This document shows positions 57,054-64,000 of a stretch of 64,000 bases of DNA, piece after piece; within the stretch, counting starts at the first letter, position 1; every line of letters starts with the position of its first letter. Under the pieces are notes generated by a model. The model was not told where the DNA came from, made no database searches, and saw only the letters and a program-made list of their open reading frames with translations. A program made the position numbers and the translations under genes. This DNA comes from Rosistilla ulvae (GTDB lineage: Bacteria > Planctomycetota > Planctomycetia > Pirellulales > Pirellulaceae): positions 3,969,798-4,033,797 of the forward strand of contig NZ_CP036261.1 of NCBI RefSeq assembly GCF_007741475.1, written 5' to 3'.

Positions 57054-58325
57054 TCAGTCGACTTTGCCAAGGTCCAGGAAGGTGATCATCGATGGATTGC
57101 CGACCGGCACGTATTTGTCGGTGAAGTCGAGCTTGCCCGTCTTTTTGTCGACCTTGAAGACCGTAACATGGTCGGCTCGCTGGTTGCAGCAATACAAAAA
57201 GTTGCCGGTTGGATCGAAGTTGAAGCTGCGTGGATAGTTGCCCCGCGTCCACTCTTCGCCAACGTAGCTCAGTTGTCCGTCGTCGCCGATCGCGAAGATC
57301 CCGATACTGTCGTGAAGACGATTCCCGGCGTAGACAAATCGTCCGTCGGAGGAGACCAAGATCTCGGAGCAAAAATTGCTGCCCGTGAAACCGGGGGGCA
57401 GCGTCGAGATCGTTTGCCGCGGCGTCAAACGACCCGCTTCGGGATCGTAGTCGAACAGGGCGATCGTCGATCCTTCCTCCTGGATCGAATAGAACCAGCG
57501 TCCTTCGGGATGGAAGTGGAAATGCCGCGGACCGTCGCCGGGCGGCAAGTCGACACCGGCGGGATCGTTCGCGTGCAAGGTTCCCGTTTTCGTATCGAAC
57601 TTCCAGACGTAGATCTTGTCCAAACCAAGGTCGACGTGCAGGACAAACCGGCCCGAAGGATCCGATTCGATCATATGAGCGTGTGTGCGATCGTGACCGC
57701 TGATCGCAAAGCTTCCCTCCGGCGCGTGAGTCGCTTTGGTGGGACCGATCGGTCCTTCGTCAACTTTCGTATCGCTCGCCTCGCCCAAACGTCCGTCTTC
57801 CAGAATCGGCATCACCGAAACGGAGCCACCAAAATAGTTGGCGACCAACAGAAACTTCCCCGAGGGATGGATGCTGACGTAAGTTGGCCCCGCACCGCCG
57901 GCTGGTACTGTGTTCAAAAGTTTCAGCTGCCCATCGGCTGGATCGATCGCAAACGCGCTAACCGTTCCCTGCTTGTCGGCTCCCACGCGATCGGTTTCGT
58001 TCGCTGAATAGATCCGCGTTCCCGCCGCGTTGACGACCAAACAACTGGGGCTGGTCCCCAGCGGATAGTCCCCCGCTGCGGTCAACGCTCCGGTCTCTCG
58101 GTCGACGCGAAACGTATGAATGCCCCGACCGTTGCCCGGCGGCAGATCGACTTGCGTTGGCAGCATGTCCTTCAATGGCGAACTGAACGTGCCGACGTAC
58201 GCCATCAAAGGACGCTCCGTCGTCGCGGGATCAGCGGCTTGAAGACCAATGGCCATCGGAAGGACAGCGGCCAAGGAAAGTGAAGTTTGCAGGAAGCGGC
58301 GGCGAGTCGATGAGACGTGCGTCAT
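57054..58325 (-). CDS. Exported lactonase-family seven-bladed propeller
   Basis: 423 residues. A Tat signal STRRRFLQTSLSLAAVLPMA is followed by repeated blades: PLMAYVGTFSSPL, GIHTFRVDRETGALTAAG, PSCLVVNAAGTRIYSANE, PTYVSIHPSGKFLLVANYFG, PRHFHFHPEGRWFYSIQEEG and PRSFNFDPTGNFLYCCNQ. This is the 6-phosphogluconolactonase (Pgl, PF10282) family. Periplasmic location makes a role in the pentose phosphate pathway unlikely; another lactone or a structural role is possible. Convergent with the DUF1501 gene, 14 bases apart. Confidence 0.85.
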   Translation of the reverse strand: MTHVSSTRRRFLQTSLSLAAVLPMAIGLQAADPATTERPLMAYVGTFSSPLKDMLPTQVDLPPGNGRGIHTFRVDRETGALTAAGDYPLGTSPSCLVVNAAGTRIYSANETDRVGADKQGTVSAFAIDPADGQLKLLNTVPAGGAGPTYVSIHPSGKFLLVANYFGGSVSVMPILEDGRLGEASDTKVDEGPIGPTKATHAPEGSFAISGHDRTHAHMIESDPSGRFVLHVDLGLDKIYVWKFDTKTGTLHANDPAGVDLPPGDGPRHFHFHPEGRWFYSIQEEGSTIALFDYDPEAGRLTPRQTISTLPPGFTGSNFCSEILVSSDGRFVYAGNRLHDSIGIFAIGDDGQLSYVGEEWTRGNYPRSFNFDPTGNFLYCCNQRADHVTVFKVDKKTGKLDFTDKYVPVGNPSMITFLDLGKVD

Positions 58326-58485
58326 GGAGGTGTCATTTCAAGCGGAGGGTTTGGATTAGCATGCGTGGCGGGAATTGCCATCATATTCAGACCGCACCGC
58401 CGATTGCAACGCGCCGCAATCGGCTGAGCAAAAAATTGGCAGTTGTCGTTTGCGGCGATACGCTTGCGCCGGCTGTGCCTCATTG

Positions 58486-58680
58486 AGCCCGAAGGATGCC
58501 ACACCCAATGCCGGGGGCCGTCAGGCCTTGGGGAGCCGACACAATCGCCCTTTATGTCGCCCTCCGGGCTCGAGGCGCTCACGACTGATTTGCCAACCGG
58601 TCGCTTACACGACCGGCACTGGTTGTGTCGCCCTCCGGGCTTTGGACACCGCCGGCATTGGTTGTGCTCCCCTCGGCGCT
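58486..58680. repeat. REP-like repeats in inverted and direct orientation
   Basis: A unit CCGGCAYTGGTTGTG, then TCGCCCTCCGGGCT, occurs at 58613-58641. A degenerate copy lies at 58652-58680, a partial one (TGTCGCCCTCCGGGCT) at 58555-58570, and an inverted copy at 58486-58514. The GCCC...GGGC ends can form hairpins. The gap 58326-58767 otherwise has no gene. Confidence 0.65.
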
Positions 58681-58767
58681 GCCAGGCGGTTTGCATTTTT
58701 AGGGGAGACGCGGGCGGACGAATTCCTGGTACGATAGCGGCTTTGAAGACTTTGGTTTGATGCCAGG

Positions 58768-60615
58768 ATGCGCTGTATGGAATCGCCGCAAGCTTTGCCT
58801 CGATGGGCGTTGGATCTCGCTCGCTTTTTGCCGCTGAAGAGCCAGTTTTTGCTGAGCGGCAATGTGCGCGATCGCTACCCTTGGGCGATCGCCGACGATC
58901 GCTACGCGCCGCTGCCGCTGACAAGTTTCCTTGCGGAACTGTTGCGCAGCCGCGGCATCGCCCATGTGCTGGCCTTCGATCCGCTTAACGGCTTCTCCGT
59001 TCCCTTGGTCAGCGGGATCGACATCACGGCGGAACAGAAATTCTTCAGCGACCGATTCGATCTGAGGTGGAACGACAACCTTCACTCGCCGGCCAGTGTA
59101 GCGAGGTTCTTTGAACTGTTCCCCGCTCTGGTCCGCAGCGAACCCGAGCCGATCGCTGTGTTAGCCGATTTCTCGTCGCGGTATTTGGTCCGTCCCGATT
59201 TGCAGACCGATGACGAACACCATTGGTTTACCGCATCGTTGATCCTCAGTTTAGACGTCGAAGCGCGCCCCTGCGGCCCCGACGCAAGCACACTCTTTAA
59301 TCCGATCGTTTGGATCGCCGACCAAGAAGGGGATCTGCCGCCTTGGTTTGTCCTCGGCAATCCGCGTCTGCGAGCAGTCACCTTGCCCGTCCCCGATCGG
59401 ACGACGCGGGGGCTGATCGCGAAGAGCTTGATTCCCGGGATCCCCGGGGCACGCCAGGCTAGCGAGGAAAAGATCGCGGCGGCGGAGCGTTCGTTGGTCG
59501 AACAGACGCACGGCCTGATGCTGCTGGATGTGATTTCGATCACCGAACTGTGTCGCAACGAACAAGTTTCGATCGATCGTCTGGATGATGGCGTGCGGCG
59601 TTTCAAGCTGGGCGTGACGGAAAATCCTTGGGCCAAGCTGGATCGCGAAAAGATTACGACCGCCGACAGCTTTGTCGCTCGTCGATTGAAGGGGCAGGAT
59701 CACGCGGTCACCAAGATGCTGGACATCATTAAACGATCGGTGATCGGGCTCTCGGGTAACGAAGGCCGATCGGGACGTCCCCGCGGCGTTGCGTTTCTGG
59801 CCGGCCCGACCGGAACCGGAAAGACCGAACTGGCGAAGACCGTGACGGAACTGTTGTTCGGCGACGAGAGCGCCTACATTCGCTTTGACATGAGCGAATT
59901 TGCGGCGGAACATTCCGACCAACGCTTGATCGGCGCGCCTCCGGGCTACGTCGGCTATGACACCGGCGGCGAATTAACCAACGCGATCCGAGAGAAACCA
60001 TTCAGCGTGGTCTTGTTCGACGAGATCGAAAAAGCCCACCCGCGGATCCTCGACAAATTTCTGCAAGTCCTCGACGACGGTGTCCTGACATCTGGCCGAG
60101 GTGAACGCGTCTACTTCTCCGAAGCGTTTTTGATCTTCACTTCGAACCTCGGCCTGTATCGGATCGATGAGCGGGGCAAGCGTGTCCCCAACGCCACTCC
60201 AACTGACGACCTGCCATCGATGCAAGCGAAGGTGCGAGCGGAGATCGATCGTTTCTTCAAGCTAGAGATCGGTCGGCCGGAGATCTTGAATCGGATCGGT
60301 GAAAATATCGTTGTCTTCGATTTCATTCGAGACGATGTCGCGGCGGAGATCTTCGACATGATGTTGGCGGGAATTTGCAGGCAGGTCGAAACCGCCACGG
60401 GGCGACCGATCGATATCGAAGATTCTGCACGGCGGTCGCTGCAGGAGCTTTGTCTCGCCGATCTTTCCAACGGCGGCCGCGGCGTCCGCAATCAATTGGA
60501 AGCCCATTTCATCAACCCGCTGGCGCGCGCGTTGTTCGACGCCCCCGAATCGCCGGCGATCATCGTTCGGCGGATCGATCACCGCGACGGTTTGACAACG
60601 GTGGAGCTGGCGTGA
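58768..60615 (+). CDS. ClpB-like AAA+ ATPase
   Basis: 615 residues. The N-terminal 290 residues are not a Clp N-domain; they include LPLKSQFLLSGNVRDRYPWA and a later ARQASEEKIAAAERSLVEQT, reminiscent of a degenerate AAA module. The C-terminal half is a ClpA/B D2-type AAA_2 domain: FLAGPTGTGKTELAKTV (about 343-359), RFDMSEFAAEHSDQRLIGAP then PGYVGYDTGG, Walker B VVLFDEIEKAHP (about 412), sensor 1 LIFTSNLG and the Arg finger GRPEILNRIGENIVVFDF. A ClpB D2-small domain follows. There is no LGF/IGL ClpP loop, so it probably remodels proteins on its own. Its stop overlaps the next start (GTGA). Confidence 0.85.
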   Translation: MRCMESPQALPRWALDLARFLPLKSQFLLSGNVRDRYPWAIADDRYAPLPLTSFLAELLRSRGIAHVLAFDPLNGFSVPLVSGIDITAEQKFFSDRFDLRWNDNLHSPASVARFFELFPALVRSEPEPIAVLADFSSRYLVRPDLQTDDEHHWFTASLILSLDVEARPCGPDASTLFNPIVWIADQEGDLPPWFVLGNPRLRAVTLPVPDRTTRGLIAKSLIPGIPGARQASEEKIAAAERSLVEQTHGLMLLDVISITELCRNEQVSIDRLDDGVRRFKLGVTENPWAKLDREKITTADSFVARRLKGQDHAVTKMLDIIKRSVIGLSGNEGRSGRPRGVAFLAGPTGTGKTELAKTVTELLFGDESAYIRFDMSEFAAEHSDQRLIGAPPGYVGYDTGGELTNAIREKPFSVVLFDEIEKAHPRILDKFLQVLDDGVLTSGRGERVYFSEAFLIFTSNLGLYRIDERGKRVPNATPTDDLPSMQAKVRAEIDRFFKLEIGRPEILNRIGENIVVFDFIRDDVAAEIFDMMLAGICRQVETATGRPIDIEDSARRSLQELCLADLSNGGRGVRNQLEAHFINPLARALFDAPESPAIIVRRIDHRDGLTTVELA

Positions 60616-61250
60616 CGCAATCGATTTCGATCAACCGAATTCATTACCCGATCCATTCATTGGGATTTGGCGCCCGCGTGGGCGTCTGGTTTCAAGGCTG
60701 CCAGATTCAGTGCCCAGGATGTATCAGCCGCGATACTTGGGAACCGGGGACCAACGCAATCCAGCTGGATGAACTGACGCAAACCCTGCTCCCGTGGACC
60801 GCTGCCGCCGATGGGCTGACGATTTCCGGTGGTGAACCTTTTGACCAGCCCGACGCCGTCGCGGCGTTAATGAAATGGTGGCGTACAAAAAACGGGGGCG
60901 ACGTGTTGCTCTTCTCCGGCTATTCGGCGGAGTTGTTGTGGGATCGGTATCCCGAAATCGTGGCGCAACTGGATGTGTTGATCAGCGAACCCTACGACGC
61001 CAAACAGCCGCAGACGCAACCGCTGCGTGGATCGGACAATCAGCGTATGCATTTGCTGACGCCAATCGCGGCGCAGCGGTATGCAAACCTAGACGTAGCC
61101 CCAACGCTCGATCTCTGTTTCGATGACGATACGGTTTGGATCGCGGGTATCCCCAAACCAAACGCGATGGCTGAAATTCGTCGGCGCCTGGCCGCGATGG
61201 GCTTTGCTGCGGGGACATCGGATCAACTGTTGGATGGTGTGCGCGGATGA
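60612..61250 (+). CDS. Radical SAM activase-like protein (NrdG-like)
   Basis: 212 residues from GTG 60612, chosen because it overlaps the ATPase stop by 4 bases and begins the family fold (SISINRIHYPIHSLGFGARV). The Fe-S motif is CQIQCPGC (about residues 33-40), C-x3-C-x2-C as in radical SAM enzymes. ADGLTISGGEPFDQPDAVAA is the SAM-binding GGEP motif, and VLLFSGYSAELL and LDVLISEPYD complete the barrel. Relatives activate glycyl-radical enzymes, but no such enzyme is visible here. The stop overlaps the next ATG (ATGA), so it is co-translated with the ATPase and the giant kinase-like protein. Confidence 0.85.
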   Translation: MTQSISINRIHYPIHSLGFGARVGVWFQGCQIQCPGCISRDTWEPGTNAIQLDELTQTLLPWTAAADGLTISGGEPFDQPDAVAALMKWWRTKNGGDVLLFSGYSAELLWDRYPEIVAQLDVLISEPYDAKQPQTQPLRGSDNQRMHLLTPIAAQRYANLDVAPTLDLCFDDDTVWIAGIPKPNAMAEIRRRLAAMGFAAGTSDQLLDGVRG

Positions 61251-64000
61251 GTTTGGTCAAGATCTGCCCCAAGTGCGGCCACCCCAACGACCTCACCGAG
61301 ATGTATTGCAGTGGCGAGGGAACGACCGGCAACGGCTGCGGGTTTAGTGTCGCCACGGTTGCTGCGACAGTTCCCAATTCGGCAGGCACCACGGTTGAAG
61401 GCCCAGACGAAGATGAGCCCCAAGCCGACGAACGCCGCTGTGTAAACGGGCATGCGATGTTCCCCGACGACTTGGTTTGTATCGAGTGCGGTGGCGACGT
61501 GGCGTCCGAAACCGCCGAGCAACAGCCCGCGGACGACGCGTCGCTCATATTCGGCGATCGATATCGGGTCGTACAAACGCTTAAACAGGAAGACGATCTT
61601 GCGGATCGGTATCTTGTCGAACCGACAGTCAGTAACGAGGCAACGGATCGCAAAGACCTACTGCTGTGCAAGCACTACCCGCTTGGAATCGATCGCGACG
61701 AAGAAGTCCAGTCGATTCTACTGTCGCTGAATTCGCCCCGTTGCTTGCGGTTGATCGATGTTGGCGATCGAGATCACCGCAGCTTTGAAGTCTACGAATC
61801 CTGTCCACATGGAACGATCGTCGATCTTGCGATCGAAAGCCCTTTCGAAGAAGCGTTTTGCCGAGACTTGGTCGATCAGAATTCGACGGCGTTGAACGAT
61901 CTGCAGGATGCTGGCTTACTACATCGCGACTTACAACCGAAAAACATCGGGTTGCAATCTTCGGATCCGATCGATCTCGTCGTATCGAACTATAACGCCG
62001 CTGCGGTTGCGGAACTGGAAATTCACGTCGCTCCCAATCCACGGACGTCGCGTTACACGGCGCCGGAATGTTTTGCGGGGATCAGTACGTTTGCATCGGA
62101 TTGGTGGAGCCTTGGTGTGATCCTGCTGGAACGGCTCACCGGCGGCAACTTGTTCGAAGAGATCGATTCACGTGCGTTCCAATTATTGATCCTCACGCGC
62201 CCCGTTCCGATTCCCGAAGAGCTCGACGACAGCTGGCAGACGTTATTGAAGGGCCTTTTAACACGCGACCATTCACGTCGATGGGGGCACGCACAGGTGA
62301 CCGCCTGGTTGGCGGGCGAAACGGATCTGCAACATTACTTCGAAAGCGATCTCGACGCCGACGATCAAGGCGTTGCGATTCGCTTGGGTGACGAGGACTA
62401 CCACTCCGCCGCACGATACGCCTTGGCCGCGGCATCGCCTGAACATTGGCAAGACGCTGTCGTTCAATTGGCCAGTGGTGAACTGGGGACATGGTTGGCC
62501 GAGGGGAAATTGGACGATCGCGCCCGGGAAAATTGGGACACAATCGTCGAAGACCACTCGTTGGGTAGCGACCAACAACTGATGTTGGCCTTGTTGGTGC
62601 TTAACGATCAATTGCCGCTCTGCTTCGACGGCGAGATCGTCTCGCCAGCATCGTTCGCAGCAACAGCGGTTCGCAGTCTCGCTTGGCTGCGGGGTTCGAT
62701 TGCGTCGCACTTAATGCGGATCAGCCGAGAGTTGTGGTTTGTCGACGTTGCCGAGCGTCGCGAAGCGGCCGAACGTCTGATTCAAAAGCGAGAGATCCCA
62801 ATCGACGCGGCGAGGTTCGATGCCTTGTCGCTGATCGTCGACCGAGAGACGCTGCTGCAACAATGGGGTCGCCGGCAAGCTGATTGGCCCGAATCGCGGC
62901 ACCTTGCATTGGCTCATCTGCTGTCGAAGCATTCGTTAAGCGAAGTGGAACTGTTGGTCTTGCTGGCCGCTCCGCTGACAGAGTTCCGTTCGGCAGACGA
63001 CTTGTTGGATGAAGCCGAACGCGAAGCCAACGCCGCGGGGATCGGAACGTTTTGGGATCGCGAAGCTGCGCGGCAAGGTTTGCAACAAGGACGGCGTGAA
63101 GTCTTTGAAGCCCTCGGCGATCGCTTGTCCGATTTCGTTCGCTGTGGAGTGGCCACTGCGGATCAATGGGCCGACACGTTTCGGTTTGAACATCGGATCT
63201 CATTGGCCCGAGCCGTGGCGCTTCTGTGCGTTCCAGCCGAGCAATGGCAAAAGCCGGAGGGGGGCGAACATTGGCGGTTGCTGATGGACTTCTTCCGCCG
63301 CAAGGTGTTGTCGAGTGTCCAACGCGGTCCGTTAATGTCGCTGAGGATCAGCAAAAATTCAGCTCGGATCGATGTCGCCCAATTAGGGAGCGGAGCGATC
63401 CAGGCCGATTCGCTGATCCACGCGATCATCGGTAACGATGGCAACCCATCGCGCGTCGACCCGAGCGTGTTGGCGGGCGATCCGATTTTGCAACGGCGAC
63501 TGCGTCGATTGCGGAACAATTGTGAAAACTACCAACGCGATACCGGGATCTCGTCGCTGCATTTAGGGTTTCCCTTCCTCGTCCGTCGAGATGTCGATGC
63601 GGGGCAGAGTCGCCCACGTTTTGTTCCCTTATTGCTGTGGCCTGTGAAGTTGGACTATGCCGAAGGGCAGAACACTTCGCTACGCATTGCTGCCGATCGC
63701 GAACAAGAACGCGTTCGATTGAATCCAGCCTACGGCGTTTTGCTGACTCAAGAAAAGAAGCAACGGTTTGCCGATGCGTTACTTGAAATTCAGAGTCGCG
63801 ATTCGATCACCGGGGAACAGTTGATCGAGTTTCTGCAGCCGCTGTTTGCCGACGCACACGAGCAGGTCCTTGCCGAGTCGGCGCCGCTGCCAGCCGAGCC
63901 TTCGTTGCCGGAGGACATTCATTGCCGCCTCGTCGCCAGCGGCGTGATCTTCCAATGCGACTTTGCCGGGCAGGAACTAGCCGACGAATTGGACAAGCTG
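61247..64000 (+). CDS. Zinc-ribbon, kinase-like, probable helicase-fusion protein (partial)
   Basis: 918 residues are visible and the frame is open at the window end. Two zinc ribbons lead: CPKCGHPNDLTEMYC with GCGF, then CVNGH with CIECGG. A kinase-like domain follows (about 105-350): Lys in LLLCKHYPLG, HRDLQPKNIGL for the catalytic loop and SDWWSLGVILLERL. The DFG position reads SNYN, so activity is doubtful. A helical middle follows, and from about residue 770 SSLHLGFPFLVRRDV and RFVPLLLWPVKLDY resemble the start of DUF4011-type SF1 helicase proteins. Start overlaps the radical SAM stop. The helicase part is inferred, since it lies off the window. Confidence 0.75.
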   Translation, partial: MSLVKICPKCGHPNDLTEMYCSGEGTTGNGCGFSVATVAATVPNSAGTTVEGPDEDEPQADERRCVNGHAMFPDDLVCIECGGDVASETAEQQPADDASLIFGDRYRVVQTLKQEDDLADRYLVEPTVSNEATDRKDLLLCKHYPLGIDRDEEVQSILLSLNSPRCLRLIDVGDRDHRSFEVYESCPHGTIVDLAIESPFEEAFCRDLVDQNSTALNDLQDAGLLHRDLQPKNIGLQSSDPIDLVVSNYNAAAVAELEIHVAPNPRTSRYTAPECFAGISTFASDWWSLGVILLERLTGGNLFEEIDSRAFQLLILTRPVPIPEELDDSWQTLLKGLLTRDHSRRWGHAQVTAWLAGETDLQHYFESDLDADDQGVAIRLGDEDYHSAARYALAAASPEHWQDAVVQLASGELGTWLAEGKLDDRARENWDTIVEDHSLGSDQQLMLALLVLNDQLPLCFDGEIVSPASFAATAVRSLAWLRGSIASHLMRISRELWFVDVAERREAAERLIQKREIPIDAARFDALSLIVDRETLLQQWGRRQADWPESRHLALAHLLSKHSLSEVELLVLLAAPLTEFRSADDLLDEAEREANAAGIGTFWDREAARQGLQQGRREVFEALGDRLSDFVRCGVATADQWADTFRFEHRISLARAVALLCVPAEQWQKPEGGEHWRLLMDFFRRKVLSSVQRGPLMSLRISKNSARIDVAQLGSGAIQADSLIHAIIGNDGNPSRVDPSVLAGDPILQRRLRRLRNNCENYQRDTGISSLHLGFPFLVRRDVDAGQSRPRFVPLLLWPVKLDYAEGQNTSLRIAADREQERVRLNPAYGVLLTQEKKQRFADALLEIQSRDSITGEQLIEFLQPLFADAHEQVLAESAPLPAEPSLPEDIHCRLVASGVIFQCDFAGQELADELDKL

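Noticed and set aside
58375-58760. Overlapping ORFs in the 58.4-58.7 kb gap
   Set aside because: They are generated by the GC-rich REP-like repeats and have no start signals or domains.
60375-60611. Longer N-terminus for the radical SAM protein
   Set aside because: The upstream 79 codons are an Arg-rich shadow of the ClpB-like gene; the GTG at 60612 overlaps its stop and begins the real fold.

Overview
The window looks like a planctomycete chromosome, probably Pirellulaceae (Rhodopirellula-like). Reasons: a PSCyt1/DUF1549/DUF1553 protein directly upstream of a DUF1501 Tat protein, an ECF sigma factor next to a Ser/Thr kinase with a formylglycine-generating (FGE) C-terminus, a DUF1257/DUF2997/Ycf46-like ATPase cluster, and a two-gene hypothetical pair (2765-3718) that I recall from planctomycete accessory DNA. 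Family names rest on motif recognition and memory; no search was run.

Positions 1 to about 53.4 kb are accessory. The left edge holds the first codons of a probable integrase and an excisionase-like gene (minus strand). A small gene behind three stacked inverted repeats follows, then a reverse transcriptase preceded by hairpins and T-tracts. From 4.4 to 6.05 kb lies an odd patch: two inverted copies of a long palindrome plus hairpin flank a repeat tract, next to a truncated Cys-rich ORF and an inverted partial duplicate of it. Broken genes follow (HEAGH peptidase fragment, N-terminally truncated phosphoesterase). At 9.6-24.3 kb is a defence-like island: GHKL ATPase with a nuclease-like C-terminus, a P-loop replication-type protein, and a type I restriction-modification operon (HTH, M, S, extra PD-(D/E)XK nuclease, R, DUF2779 nuclease). 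At 24.4-27.7 kb an ECF sigma factor is paired with a kinase-FGE protein. At 27.9-43 kb, single cassette-like genes are separated by dispersed repeats: a coiled-coil/TM/ankyrin/propeller protein, orphan PD-(D/E)XK proteins, a metallo-beta-lactamase-fold hydrolase, a WYL regulator and a frameshifted phosphatase. At 43.1-48.2 kb is a minus-strand operon of Ycf46-like ATPase, DUF2997, DUF1257, lipoprotein and small proteins, punctuated by terminator-like hairpins. A DUF4230 gene, a broken trypsin-like protease, a DUF6933 gene and a decayed ISAs1 transposase close the accessory part.

From 53.4 kb the sequence is regular, densely coded DNA: PSCyt1/DUF1549, DUF1501 and a convergent lactonase-family gene, then a REP-like intergenic region. 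Last comes a translationally coupled three-gene operon: a ClpB-like AAA+ ATPase, a radical SAM activase-like protein, and a giant zinc-ribbon/kinase-like protein that runs off the end and looks fused to a DUF4011/helicase-type region. This operon is the best candidate in the window for an undescribed system.
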